A stretch of 64,000 bases of DNA from Pomphorhynchus laevis (GCA_012934845.2 WNNJ02002706.1:62001-126000); one strand, 5' to 3'; shown: positions 1 through 12,800, counted from the stretch's first letter. Translations and numbers: made by a program. Notes: a model not told the origin generated them from the letters alone.

Positions 1-700
1 GTAAAAATAATTAACTTTACAAACAAAAGTAGATTAATCAGGTCAGCTACGTATTTATACGTATTTATAAATTAAAAGTAATGATAAATAAAAATTAAAT
101 AATTAAATAATTAAATAAATAATACATAATTAAATAAGGAAAAATTTAAATTATTAAATAATTAAAAAATGCAAATTAATTAAATATTAAGTAATTAATT
201 TTTTATTACTAATATAATTACTAATATTTTTAATTACTATTTTATAATTTGTATTTATAATTAAATACAAACAAAAGTAAATTAATCAGGTCAGCTAACT
301 GAGTCTACGTATTTTATATTTAAAGAAATTATCCTAAATAAATAAATATTCAAAAACGATCAGGTATAATAAAAAGACAAAATTATTTTGGTATTTCTAT
401 AGTAAATACTAGCATCTATAGAAATTAAAAACCTGATGCTAATTTCTGAATATGCTAGTAGTTACAAGCGAAATATCAAAATAATTTTGTCTTTTAATTA
501 TATCTGATTGTTTTCGAATATTTAACATACAGATCAAGACAGGTATATTTCTTTAAATAAATAAAAAATAATTAAATAATAATAAACAATTATAAACAAT
601 AAATGTTTATTTATAAACCATTAATAATTGTTATATCAAGTAGAAATTTAAAATTGAATTTAAAAAAGTCAATTTTTATGACTTTTTTAAATATTTTAAT
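1..700. other. AT-rich non-coding DNA with a fold-back repeat
   Basis: No gene is seen. The short dispersed motif TCAGCTAACTGAGTCTACG occurs at about 290-308, and a shorter version lies near 42. An imperfect inverted repeat of about 40 bp arms lies at 354-515. Its right arm carries a hammerhead-like motif, listed separately. Confidence 0.6.
446..477 (+). ncRNA. Hammerhead-like motif, decayed copy
   Basis: CTGAATA, then a region matching the GCTAAC stem family but mutated, then GCGAAATATC. It is related to the copies at 31.4-32.3 kb and 52.7 kb. Stem II no longer pairs well, so this is probably an inactive relic. Confidence 0.35.
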
Positions 701-2220
701 AATTTTACAATGTTAAAGGTAAAACCAAATTCACAAAACGTTAAGCTGTCCCAGGTTCGTGTAGTTCCGAGTCGTAGTCGCGATATGCGCATAGGCCGGG
801 ATCGTCCATGGACTCAGACATGCAAACAGCGTTGCCTCACTGAATTGCGGCGCATTTCCTCTGCATCAAGAAAGACGGTGTTTCACCAGCCCTCCCACTT
901 GACTATCAGCAAGCTTCAACTGCACCAATGCCTTTTCTAAAGCGGAATCTAAAGACTTGTCGGAACCGATAGGTGCACCCAGTAGTTCTGCATGGTAGGC
1001 TCTAACCACTTTGGCTGATGGTAGGGCAGCCCGAACCTTCTCGACAGACCGCCAGTCGTTACCGATCATCTCACACTTAGATATATTAAGAGATAAACTC
1101 ATTGCGGTTCCCATCTCCTCGATCATCTCGATATCCAGAACCACCGAGTTCATAGTACCGCCGATTAAGCAATCGTCTAAATACCAAATGTTCAACACAG
1201 AAGCGAATAACAATGGGATTCACAGTCAAGCTGAATATGAATGGACCAGGGGATCTCCTTGCTGCACGCCCTCAACCGAATCTACAAAGTCGTCTCCGAA
1301 GAAAAATAACCTCGGATGGCCATAGTAGGCGTAAACGAACGGGAACAATGCAGGGAGGTTTTGCGAACGTTTTTGAGCATGATATTGTGACTGAGACTAT
1401 TAAATGCATTTTTGAAGTTTAACTTGACGAAAACATTGTTGAAACTTAAGTGGTGCTGTACAAAAAGTCTTCCTGCGTGCACGGCAGCCTCCGTCCAATT
1501 TGAGACACCGACGTTCAATTGATGCGGGATGAAACTGTTGGCCAGAAGTTCGCATGCTCGAATGTTAGCGATCTTTGCGGCAAGTCGACTCAGGGTGCGA
1601 CCAATTGCGATCTGGCGCAATCCACCATATTTCTTCCGTAAGGCCAGAAGTCGACCGCCAAAGATAATAAGACGAATAGAAAGAGGGACTGCGCCATAGA
1701 GTAAGTTCGACATAATTGGCATAATGCGTCCACCAATAATGAACTAGCCGCACCGCTGCTTACTAACACGAGATCCTTGATATAAACTCAAACCGTCTGT
1801 ACCACCAGCAGAGGTATTTGAGAACGAACGAATGGCGTTCAAAACTAATCCGTACGAGACGACATTAATTGAGTCTCGAGCATCGCACGTTTGATATATT
1901 CACAACAATCCGGCTCACCTACTGCTTGAGACATTTTCGTGGACTGCATAGTATTCAACTGATGCAATGTCTCAGAGTTGGGCATAACGAATTGTTCGTC
2001 GCTGCACCAGAGCTGAGCAGCACTCCGAACATAACCATCTTCAATTTTTTCCAAAACACTTTTGCGGAGATTATCGGCAGGCCACCTCTCGGCAGATCTG
2101 TATGGGCGACGCGTTAAGTTCTGTTTCTTTTCTTCAAGTACGCTTTGGGGTGCAAACAGAGGATGGAGCACTGAGGCCTCTTTTATTTTACTCAACGACG
2201 AATAATGGCCTGTTGCAGGA
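700..2220 (-). pseudogene. Degenerate LINE reverse transcriptase (YLDD type)
   Basis: On the minus strand, pieces of one RT occur in order from high to low coordinate. First is a linker-like segment at 2195-1845 (LHPLFAPQS, then a serine/leucine-rich stretch). Then comes an RT segment at 1722-1282 with RQIAIGRTLSRLAAKIAN, a TEAAVHAGR block and the motif-A-like VKLNFKNAFNSL. Last is a segment at 1213-866 with a motif C of the form YLDDCLIGG followed by LNISKCEMIG. This arrangement is typical of a non-LTR RT family common in animals. Several frame breaks and stops separate the pieces, so it is dead. GC content is higher than in the surrounding DNA. The clade is not certain, and I see no endonuclease. 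Confidence 0.7.
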
Positions 2221-3050
2221 AGTCGGTACTTTGGAAGACAAAGTACCGACTTAGCGAATGTCAGTAAGGCAAATTAGGCGTCTACCTCTGAAGGATCTAA
2301 GACTAACGAGCGAGTAAGGGAGCCGGCTACAGCTGGCCTAAGGGCGCGCGGGATTCTTTGAATCATTCAAAAATTACTCTAACATATTGACGGCAATATC
2401 GTTGTGATTTGGCACAGTTGACCAGCCTAATCCCAGTATAACACGTATTGTCCCTCGGTAGGAACAATAATTAACCGGAGCCAGTGCAACTGTGTCCTAT
2501 GTTTTCGAACAGATCGGTAGAAGTAAGCGAAAATGGCAAATTTGCATTCTCCTCGCTGTAGGAGAATTCACAGTTGAGCTGCCATCAATATTCCGCGGGA
2601 TAGCATCATCAACTTGAGTATTTCCTTCACATACACAAGAGTCCCCGGACAGACTCGCCAGCGTTGTGAAGGCAGGTGGCGTTCGCTTGGTCACAGATAG
2701 GTGTCACATCGCTCCCAACATACGTTTCTGTTTGAGCACGGGAGCGTATTAGACGAGTGTTTGTCCCGGAATGATAAGCATAGCGTCGACCTCGCTTCAT
2801 ACCTTTAATGCGAGCGAAGCGATATCCGTTGTACTTCTCTCGCCTATCAACTGTTTTGTTCTCGATTCGCCTCAGGTTGTTGTTCGTTGGTTTGATCGAT
2901 TTTGTAGCTGGTATATATTATTTCATATTTTATATTATATATTATTTGGGCCGTTAGGTGCCAGTCGATTAAGTATTAACCTGGCACCTATTGCTAATTA
3001 GCCTCTTCGATAGCCGGATCGGACGCTAGACAAGCCTGGTAAACCCAAAC
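2221..3050. other. GC-richer remains, probably LINE-derived
   Basis: Composition matches the LINE fragments on either side. Short open stretches exist on both strands (minus 2694-2497; plus 2771-3001) but none resembles a known domain by eye. This is probably 5' portions of the flanking LINEs. Confidence 0.35.
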
Positions 3051-4545
3051 GTTATGTGATGGCGTGCTCGGAGCGTATAGCAGACGTTTCCATCAAAAAA
3101 CGTTTTTCTGGCTACATTCGAGAGGACTTCTCTCGGTTGCCAGAAGAGGTGAAGAGTATTGATCAGGAATGGGAGATGTTCAGATCCTCGCTTGCCAAAG
3201 CAACTGTTAAAAGTTGTGGCTCGAAGGCATTATGTGCTTGTCGCGGAGGAAATACTAAAACTGCTTAATGTACATTAATAGTTAGAGATTAACAGCAGAA
3301 ACTGACTTATCAGGCAACTTTTTTAGATAAATCAGTGGAAGCTGTAGACCAGTACCGAAGGGCAAAGAGAGCTTCAGCTCGAGCAGTTACCGAAGCGAAG
3401 AAGGCGGCTTGAGAGAAGTTTGGATAGCACTTAGAACTTGATTATAGGTCAGCTTCGAAGATGTTCTGGAGGACGATCAGGAACCTTCGTGTTGGAAAGC
3501 AGAAAACTCTTCAAACTGTCTATGACAAGATAGGATCTATGCTGACTGACATTGAAGAAATTCTTAGTAGTTGGAAAGCACATTTTAGGAGTCTCCTTAA
3601 TCCGATAGATATGCTTTCTCTTGTAGTAGAGCCTTTAGACACAACGATAGAGCTCATCTCTTTGGAATAGGTCATTGATGTTGTTTAAAAATTTCGTATG
3701 GCAAGTCTTCTGGAGTAGACGAGATTCGACTTGAAGCTTTAAAGGCTATCGACGTTGTTGGCATGAAGTGGCTAATACGGATCTTCAACGTTGCATTAAA
3801 GTCAGGCAAGGTTCATAGTGAGTGGTGAATTGAGATGGTGGTACCGATCTTGAAGAAAGGTGTCCGAAGTGTGTGTTCCAATTATCGGGGAATCACTCTT
3901 CTTAGCTAAACTGGTTAGCTATGTGATATGATTCTTGAGTTAAATATACGGCATATAGTTGAGGGACAGTCGCAAGATAAACAATGCGACTTTCGTACAG
4001 CTATCCTTGATCGGTCTTGGGAGTTCACTCAACCGGTCTACATGTGTTTTGTAGATTTGGAGAAGGCGTTCGACCGAGTTCCTCGAGAGAGGTTGTGGGA
4101 TGTACTAAGGGAGTATGGATTACCACACTATCATCAGGTAGCTGTGGATTTTCTGATTGAACATTGTAAGAGTTGTATTCGTGTTTAAGATTAGAAGTTT
4201 GAATCATTTTCAGTAGAGGTTGGGCTTCGTCATGGTTGTCCTTTCTCTCCGTTTTTGTGCCTTGTTTACATAGACAAAATTTTGAGACGGGCTGCTCTGA
4301 GGATGTCGGTCTTCAATTCGGTTACATCAGGATACCATCTCTGCTTTTTGCAGATGACGTTGTTTTGTTGTCTTCTTTTCCTGTGGACTTACAATGCCTA
4401 CTAGATCGATTCACGATAGAATGCCCGGCGCCAGGCATGTTAGTTAGTACCTTCACTGTCTCTATTTATTCGTCTCGGATTCAGGTGACAATGTCAATCC
4501 GGCACCTGAATCGGGGCATTTGCCACAAACTTTAATAATATTTTG
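3050..4545 (+). pseudogene. Degenerate RTE-like LINE (RT region)
   Basis: Plus-strand fragments in order: a linker with WKAHFRSLLNP near 3575; VVPILKKGVRSVCSNYRGITLL at about 3840-3905; QCDFRTAILDRSWEF followed by the motif-A region VYMCFVDLEKAFDRVPRERLW at about 3985-4100; VEVGLRHGCPFSPFL (motif B) near 4220; and IRIPSLLFADDVVLLSSF (motif C) at about 4330-4380. This is the conserved order of the RTE/BovB-like endonuclease-RT family. Many stops and frame changes separate the blocks. The 5' endonuclease is not recognisable and the 3' end fades at about 4545 into AT-rich DNA. Confidence 0.8.
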
Positions 4546-5056
4546 TATTAAAGTAATGATTATTCATAATAAAACATAACTTCATTTTTCATAACATTAA
4601 TCATAATGAGTCAACTATTGAAGTAAAGTTGATCATTTTAAAAATAAAATTTGTGTAAAAAGTAAAAAATTAAACATTAGGTAAGGGCAATGATCTCTTT
4701 TACAATAGAAATTTATATATTATAATATATTATTTGAATTTAATTTAATCTAAGCTTCTATTTGAATTTTCAGATGTCAAAGCGTTTTTCGGGATTTTAG
4801 TATCTGAAAGTTTCAACTTTGAACATTTTATTTAAGTATTGAGTTTAAACTTACTGATATTAAACTAATGACTGTAATTTTAAAAAGCTTTGTCAAAACG
4901 TAAACAAACAATGACTTATATTATAAGCATCCTTATGAATTCTGGCAAGGGGTATACTACAGATTTTTTTACAAGTTCATAATATTATTTGTATAATAAA
5001 ATTATAGCATTATAATATATATTATATATAATAATATATAATATATATTATAATTA
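4546..5056. other. AT-rich intergenic DNA
   Basis: No coding or structured element is recognised, apart from TA-rich simple sequence near 5010-5056. Confidence 0.5.
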
Positions 5057-5860
5057 TTATAATAATTATGTTGAGATTTATTAAGACCACTTTGCTTTTC
5101 AGTTTGGGTCGAACAAACAAGGACAAACAGATTTGCAAATAAATTGGAAAAATTGAATAGAAAATGCTGCAATAAACATTCAAAATGGTTGATTGTTGAA
5201 TATCACATCACCATAATCAAATTTAGGTTATGGACATGCTAACCGGTCAATACTACTGAGTGATAATTTCGATAAGTATACACATGTAAAGACGTGAAAA
5301 AGTGATTGACAACATTCAGAACAGTAAAAACAATTACAAGTCAAAGATTTTTCATGAATCATTACGCGTTTCACACGAATTTTAGCGTGAAATCCATGTA
5401 ATGATGCACGCCAAATAAGAGGTCTCTTACTATAAAAGGGATTTTTCCAATTCGCTGAGTATAAATATGAGTTTACTCATACTAAGGGTCTAAAAGTACG
5501 GTCTTACTTACAAGATTTTAAATATTTGTAAGAAATTCATGGGTAAGAGGTAGGTTAAAAAGATCTCTTATATATATCAAGCATGGCGTCACCTTTGCTA
5601 GGAATCCTACGATTGTGCTAGAGCACTTCGGTGAAACCCCGACTATTCTTTTAATGTATCGAGTATGGCAGTTATCGATCTGTCTAAAGTTAGATGGTTT
5701 CAGATCTGGCCAGAAGGATGATAATCCGTAAAGTAAGCAAGGGAGTAACATTATTTGAAAATAATGTAGAGCACCTTCGAAAGATAAAGCTCCTAAATTA
5801 GCGACTATTGAGGTAGCACCTACTATCTTTGCGCATTTGTTTTGAATACAAATGCGCAAA
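5057..5860 (-). pseudogene. LINE fragment, RT C-terminus and 3' UTR (family R)
   Basis: Minus strand 5859-5518 encodes an RT C-terminal segment (CAKIVGATS, ALSFEGALHYF, MLLPCLLYGLSSFW, RYIKRIVGVSP). Related segments occur at 7.7 kb and 8.6 kb. It is followed by about 450 bp of 3' UTR ending in the tail motif AAGCTGAAAGGC-like / TTAATAAATCTC. The copy is 5'-truncated at a junction with another LINE at about 5857. Its 3' UTR is an inverted match to 6505-6930. Confidence 0.75.
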
Positions 5861-6215
5861 GTTAGTCCGCTTTGTCTAACTTATCGCCTTCTCCATTGTA
5901 ATTCTCCTTCTTATCTCTATCTGCCAACTCTAAGTGAATCTCGCTATCTTTCTACTCACCTACGTTCCTGTAATTCTCTTCTGCTACACGTACATCCTCA
6001 CTCAACCAACTTCGGCCGTCGATCCTTACATATCGCTGCTCCTCTTTTTTGGAATTCCTTAACTGATCATCTGCGATCATCATCCTCAATCCAATTTTTC
6101 AAAAAGCAACTAAAATCGATGTTACTAAACGATTAACTTTTTTAATCTGTTTAGCTTTCGTGGGCTTGTAAGCACACAGTCTGTGTGCATTTGCCACATT
6201 AAAAAACTTTAAGTG
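5852..6215 (+). pseudogene. L2/CR1-like LINE 3' end
   Basis: A short frame encodes the conserved RT C-terminal tail of this family: CLTYRLLHCNSPSYLYLPTL, then RRSLHIAAPLFWNSLTDHLR and FFKKQLKSMLLND, then stop. About 60 bp later comes the 3' tail with a hairpin (GCACACAG...CTGTGTGC) and TTTGCCACATT. It matches the C-terminus and tail of the larger copy at 14523-15715 (minus). Only the last ~95 residues are present, as in a normal 5'-truncated insertion. Confidence 0.8.
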
Positions 6216-6504
6216 AATGACATTTGTTTTGAATATGAGAAGTGAATGACCATTTTGACGTCATTAAGATTCCTAGATATGTGTAATTAGAACAAAATTC
6301 TAGTTGTACATTGTCGATAAAAAGTTGATCAGACCGACATAGACGGCCACCTCTACGAAATTTTATAATATTATAATTTTATAATAATATAACATTAATT
6401 TTATAATAAGATATTTTATAATAATCAATTTTATAATTTTATAATAATATTATTACAATATTATAATAATATTATAAGTATTATAATATTATTATTAATA
6501 TTAT
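6216..6504. other. AT-rich spacer
   Basis: TA-rich simple sequence from about 6360. No gene is seen. Confidence 0.5.
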
Positions 6505-6930
6505 TATGTTTATACTCAAGTTTATTCTCAAGAGAATTGGAGAAATCCCGTTTATAGTAAGAGACCTCTTATTTGACGTGCATCATTACATGGATATCAC
6601 GCTAAAATTTGTGTGAAACGCGTAATGATTCATGAAAAATCTTTGACTTGTAATTGTTTTTACTGTTCTGAATGTTGTCAATCACTTTTTCACGTCTTTA
6701 CATGTGTATACTTATCGAAATTATCACTCAGTAGTATTGACCGGTTAGCATGTCCATAACCTAAATTTGATTATGGTGATGTGATATTCAACAATCAACC
6801 ATTTTGAATGTTTATTGCAGCATTTTCTATTCAATTTTTCCAATTTATTTGCAAATCTGTTTGTCCTTGTTTGTTTGACCCAAGCTGAAAGGCAAAGTGG
6901 TCTTAATAAATCTCAACATAATTATTATAT
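6505..6930 (+). repeat. Family-R LINE 3' UTR, inverted copy
   Basis: Reverse-complement match to 5057-5480. Coordinates of paired bases sum to 11987 over most of the length. It contains the family-R 3' end (CCCAAGCTGAAAGGC, then TTAATAAATCTC). No coding part is attached. Confidence 0.8.
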
Positions 6931-7019
6931 TATATTATAATAATTATTAATATATTATAATATATCATATAATATATATTACATATTATATATTATAATA
7001 ATTATTAAATTCTATTATT

Positions 7020-8470
7020 TTCGACCTAATAGATCAACGACAGATGCAAAAAAACTGTAAGACGATCTGTAATAGAGGCATTTCAACAACATCGATCTAT
7101 TTATGTTATTTTTATTGATTTCCAAAAAGCTTTCGACTCAGTTGATAGAAAACTTCTCTTAGAAAAGTTAGCGCGTAGTGTAGGTTTAGGCGGTCCTATT
7201 CTTTATGTATTGAATTATATTTTGCAACCAAACGTTCTTCGCATTTTTGACGGCATAAATTATTCGAATGAGTTTCTTGCCAATCGTGGTGTCCTTCAGG
7301 GCGACCCTCTAAGTCCTTTGTTATTCAGTTTCTTGATTGCTGATCTTCATAGCAGTCTAAGTCACAATCTTTTAGATATTTCATGTGCATTATATGCAGA
7401 CGATCTTGCAATTATTTCCAAATCTATTTCTAATGCCCAAGTAGCTTTAAACTCGCTATCAGCGTTCTGTTTTACTAATCGTATTCGAGTGAACCGTAAA
7501 AAGTCTAAGGTAATTAAGTTCCGAGGAGGAGGTCGACTAAGTCGATCGGACATTCTATGCTATCAAGACGCTCCGCTCGATTTTGAATCGAAGTATCTAT
7601 ATCTCGGAATGTTAATCACATCTATATGGTCTTTTTCTCAACATTTTGAACTTAAATGTGATAAAATTGTGAAGGCAACATCTGGACTGTCCGAACTAGG
7701 CAAATTATCTTTTGAGGCAGGGTTACGATATTTGTATATAATGCTGCTTCCAAAACTACATTTTGGACTAGCTTGTATCTGGGTAGACTTGAATTCAGAA
7801 AACTTTTACCAGTTAGATAATTGCCTGTCAAGATTTATAAAAAGGTTGGTAGGCGTATCTCCAAAAACTTCATCTACGGCTGTTCAAGTTCTAGCAAGGC
7901 TGCCTCCTTTATCAGTTTAATTGCAGAAAGAGAAGGATCTTCCTTTGACTGATGGTTTTCTTAAAAATCTAAATTTATTCTACGGCAAAGTACTTAAACT
8001 TGATTAGGATATCTATCAGACTCCTGCTTTTCTTCAAACAGCTTGGCGTAGCCCTCTCGCAAGAAAGCGCACTTTAATCTAAAGAGCTTCATTTGACGGA
8101 TATTACCCCAGGTTCTGTAAAAAAGGAAGAATCATACATGAACGATCATCAACTTGTGTATGCTGTTTTTGCAACACAGCATATGCTCATCACTCTTACA
8201 TGTATTTTCCTGTGCTCATTTGTCTTGTTTTTCTTTAAAAACAATAGATACGCTGAAGTGGGGGTAGGCTTATAGGCTTATTTCGGATGACGATGCGTAC
8301 CTGTGTCACGTATAATCAATTTGAGTCAATCAATGAAATTTTACGCAGCTCAAGAAATAACAAGAAAGACAACTGTTCTGACTTTATATTTGTTACCTTA
8401 TAATCTTTTTTATATGCACAAGCTGAAAGGCGGAGTGGCTTTAATAAATCACTACATAATTATTATATTA
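7020..8470 (+). pseudogene. Family-R LINE, RT region to 3' end
   Basis: Coding from about 7075: IFIDFQKAFDSVDRKLLLEKL (motif A), GVLQGDPLSPLLFSFLIADL (motif B) at about 7290, ALYADDLAIIS (motif C) at about 7390, then the RT thumb and C-terminal block (KYLYLGMLI, LSFEAGLRYLYIMLLPKLHFGL, FIKRLVGVSPKTSSTA). The frame stays open from 7210 to a stop at 7920. Beyond it lie related but broken sequence and the 3' tail CAAGCTGAAAGGCGGAGTGG with AATAAATC. There is no endonuclease, so it is 5'-truncated. The clade could be R1/R4-like but I cannot settle it. Confidence 0.8.
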
Positions 8471-9405
8471 TGTGCAAGCATGATCAGCTTACATTTCATA
8501 ACGAGCCGCTGGAATTTTCGCATTCGTATATTTATCTAGGAATTTACCTCACTTTGCGTTGGAGTTTTGTTGATCACTTGGAACGCAAGGCGACAAAAAT
8601 AATTACGGCAACGAGTTTGATCCATAATCTGGGGAGTCTCTCTTTCGAGGGTGCATTGAGGTATTTCAGAGTCATGTTGTTGCCCATGATTAGTTATGGT
8701 CTTTCCGTTGTATGGAATGATTTGACTTCCGGTAATTTCATGCAGCTCGACAGATGTCAGGCAAGATTCTTAAAGCGCATAGTGGGAGTTTCACCAAAGA
8801 CATCATCCACACTAGTTTCTATCTTGGAAGCTGTCCCACCTTTATCCGTATATCTGCGCAGTCTTATTAATATGGTCGAAACTGTTAATTATACTGCAAA
8901 TCTAGAAATATTTAACAAGAAAGTAGCGTGGATTGATCCGGAACACTTTTTAACGCCAGTTGCCTGTCAACAGCATTGGAAAAATTCACACAATTGTAAG
9001 CGGCCATTGGTTTGGCGTTTCTCTACTCATCGGTATCACGATAAGATTTGTCGTATACGCATTCCTTTACATTCGCGATCGTCGTGCTGTTCGTGCAAAT
9101 TTTGTTTGTGCGCTTGCTGGTCCTTTTGGTATTTTCGAATGTCCATATTTGCAGCATTTGAGTTTGCAAGATATCGATCGTATGAAGTAAAGTGCACGAA
9201 TTATCTGAGGCTTTTTAAGAGGAACAGTGCAGAAACATTAGGGCATATTATATGACGAAGAGAAGATGCAATATATTGGTACAACGACTAATATCAGCAT
9301 CCGTTTAAATTGAATGTATTTGATTTATTGTAACTGTATTTTTCCTTTCTTTTATATTTTGTCGAAGCCGAGAGGCGCGATGGCAATAAATTTTCTCTTC
9401 ATAAT
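8468..9405 (+). pseudogene. Family-R LINE, second 5'-truncated copy
   Basis: It begins within 10 bp of the tail of the previous copy and encodes the RT C-terminal part (YIYLGIYLTLRWSF, LSFEGALRYFRVMLLPMISYGL, FLKRIVGVSPKTSST, AVPPLSVYLRSLIN). The frame runs to 9255, but after about residue 160 the sequence loses resemblance, and another frame (8960-9190) carries the likelier continuation. This implies a frameshift. The 3' tail is AAGCCGAGAGGCGCGATGGC plus AATAAA, ending near 9400 in TA-rich sequence. Confidence 0.75.
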
Positions 9406-9753
9406 TATTTTATTATTATATAATTATATAATAATATATAATTATATATTAATATATAATTATATTTATATATTTATAAATATAAAATTATTATATATAT
9501 TTATATATATTTTGTGATACTATGTAATATAAAATTGTAATATACTCTGTAATATTATTCTATGTAAAATTTACATATAAATTATAATTTAATAGTCAAC
9601 TAGTTAGTTTCAAGAATTCAAATATTTCAATCAATTATCTGTTTGATAATCTTTACGTTCGTATATTTTTGCTATTGACTTAAGCAAATCAAGTAAATTG
9701 ATAGAACTGTTGAACATGTAAAGATATTGATAAATTGAATAGATAAAGATATC
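9406..9753. other. TA-rich spacer downstream of the ZIP gene
   Basis: 9410-9600 is TA simple sequence. I looked on the minus strand for an exon encoding the last ZIP membrane helix and found none. Confidence 0.5.
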
Positions 9754-9873
9754 TTAATCATTTGAAACAAACCTCGTATTTGTTTCGTTCAATAAATCGG
9801 CTAAAATAGATATCATTGAAACATGCACAAACGCTCCAGAAACAAAGCCTAGCAAAAATAGTTTTATGCTCCC
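9754..9873 (-). CDS. ZIP exon G (TM7), frame broken
   Basis: Acceptor AATTTTAG. It starts SIKLFLLGFV in frame. The family-like continuation SGAFVHVSMISILADLLNET lies one base out of frame because of a run of four T (about 9838-9841 on the plus strand read as A). As assembled, the frame ends in TGA at 9760-9758; the homologous frame ends in TAA at 9756-9754. This is either a sequence error or a real lesion. Confidence 0.75.
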   Translation of the reverse strand, partial: GSIKLFLLGFVSGAFVHVSMISILADLLNETNTRFVSND

Positions 9874-12800
9874 TAAAATTATAATAAATAGCAACATAAA
9901 TAATAAATTTATAATAAATAAAATACAAATTTAAGTATTACCCATTTTGAATTTGTGTTTTGAATTTTATCAGGAACAAATTGAATATAAACTATTCATA
10001 ATTGATACTGCAATACTGCAATAGAGTTGATGAAATTATTAAAAAATATTTATTAAAATTTATTTTTTATTTAAAAATAAAATATATTTCAGCAATCTAA
10101 TAATCTCCAAAGCAAATAGTCCAATAACTTCAATCCTTAACAAATAACTTCAATCCTTTACGCACATAAAAACGCAGGCACAGAAAAAACTAAAATTTAC
10201 AAAAATAATGTTGGGTATAAAAATAATTATTACAACATGATAAATATAATGCTATTTTGATAAGTTTATCAAATTTGGGTATTATAGTATATGTTAATAT
10301 ACCAAACGAAATTAAATGAGGAAAACAATTATATTATAATGTAATGGTATCGTTCTCCTTTTAGGTATTTACATATTTCAATTATTTGACAATAAAAGCT
10401 TTTATATTTTTAAATACCAAAACAATTTAGTAAAATTAATAAAATTAATAAATTAATAAACTTTACATTAATTTAATAAAATTTACAGACTAAACTTGAC
10501 AAATAAACACATAAATAAACAAATGAACTAATAAACTTAAACACATAAATACCAAACAATTAAATTAAAACTAATTATATTATAATAATATTTTATAGTT
10601 TAAACTTAACAAAATCATTAGAGATAAATTACAACTTACAAGTAAAAAAGTCGATTGTACTTATCTTTTCAATGCGGAACGGACTTTCTAGTCAAACAAA
10701 CTTTTTAGTTCTAAAACACATTGTTTTATCTAAAACAATGTGTTTTAGATACACATTGTTTTAGATAAAACAATGTTTTTATTAATATTAAAACAATAAT
10801 ATTAACGTGTTATCATATAATATTAATATTATTAAAGTGTTTATTTAAACACTTTATTTCAACAACATTATTATTGAAAAATCATGAATAGCTAAGACTC
10901 AATTATTTAAATTAAAATTTTATTGACTAAATGCGAAAGAATTTAGAAATTAAATACTTAAACTATGCACATTATCGTCACGTAAATTGCTTCAAACTTA
11001 ATGCAATTGGCATTCAGTGTGAGGTAATATACTAGATTATAACATTTGATAGCAATGAATTTCTTGAGAATTATTAATTGTTTTTGATTTGTTAATTTTG
11101 TATATTTTATATATATTTTTGATAGGAACACATCCTCGTTTCTGCTCAGTGTATTTCTTGTTTTTATTCACTTCTTTGAACTAACCGATGTGTAGCTGTT
11201 TTCCTGAAATGGTATAAAAATGCAAAGTTTAACAGCTACTGATACAATTCCTGACGATGAACAGTTGTTTGTAAATTTGAATAAACCTTTTTCGATTTTA
11301 CCAAACTAAAAATTTTGATTGTCCAGATATTTTTTCAACAAAATAATAATAAAATTAATCTTATATTGTATGAAGATCAGGACAATTCATTCAAAATAAT
11401 GCTACACGAATGCACACTGATGGTATGAAAGGGAATATTTGTTTCTTGTACCATAAATCAGTAAGTGTTGTTCGTTAAATAACACGTAATTGAATTTCTA
11501 CAATTATTCAAAATGTAGAAATGGTTTTCGCATATGTGATTAGAAAATAAAAAACTAAAAAACTAAAAATGTTGAGAAAAAAATAAAAAAAAGTGAAATT
11601 ATCGGAGATGATTTAAACTAACTTTTTAATGAACTTTCTTAAACGAACTTCTTCTTGATTTAAACTATTTCTTTTTAATCAAAGATGCTCATTGTCCCAA
11701 TAATTGTATGAAAAACATCTGGACAAACAAAATTTTTATTTTAGCAAAATCAAAAAAGGTTTATTCAAATTTTGAAAATTTGAATAAGCCTTTTTTGATT
11801 TTGCTACAATAAAATTTTTGATTGTCCAGATGTTTTTCATTTAATTTATGGGTGGTTTAATGTACCAGCAAATATAAAAAACTAAGTACCGCTAAAATTA
11901 CCTGTCTTGTCAGAATGATTAATTATCAATCCAAATACTGCACCTATAGGAGCACTTAGAGAAGTAAGCAGCTAAAATAATAGATTATTTAAACTTGTGT
12001 ACAAAATTTGAAATATCATGTATAAGGCTCGTATAGGTAAATTTAAATACCTGTGCTCTAATTGCTCGACTGCAAGAATATTCACTGTTGAGTAGAATGG
12101 CAAAGTCACTGAATTCATGTGGAATTTCATGCAATATTAATGATAAAACTGTTAGAACTCCAGCCTGTAAATTTCATAGAATTTATACAAATTTAATAAA
12201 AAATATGAATATGAATTGTTTATAAATCAATCTTTATACATGAACATTTTATAAAACGTTCATATTTACGTTCAGTTTATGTTAATTTTGCTTATAATTT
12301 TAAATAAATTTATCTCTCCATGATTTGAGAGTAAATTTACAGTAAAGAAATTAGTTTTATTCCAAATATTTACACAACACGTTCATTATAAAAGTTCGTA
12401 TAAGCGTTCATTGTGTTTATGTTTCTTATTTTAATAAGAAAATTGGCTATTTGTTCCTGTAATTTTATAAGAAGAAATGGATATTTTTAAAAATATCCAT
12501 TAATCCATTATCCTAAAAAATATAGATAAAATGCGAATATTAATATAAATTATCTATTTATTTTAAATAAATTAAAATTTATTACAGAAGTCTTAAATAT
12601 TCTGATAAATCAAAAATATTTAAAATATTAGAGAAAGAGATTAAATCGAGCAACTTTCTTAAATCGGGCAACTTTAAAATAATCACTTTCTAATAAATGA
12701 TCACTTCCTAATAAAATGTATTACACACAATCTCGAGTTATATTCAAACAAGTAAAAGTGTTGTTTCAATTATAAATATAACCTTCAATTATAACATTCA

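Noticed and set aside
9314-9517. Small membrane protein
   Set aside because: Translation of the LINE 3' tail and TA simple repeat.
11245-11300. CTGACGATGAACAG as another hammerhead-like motif
   Set aside because: The expected GAAA after the stem reads GAAT, and the stem pairs poorly.
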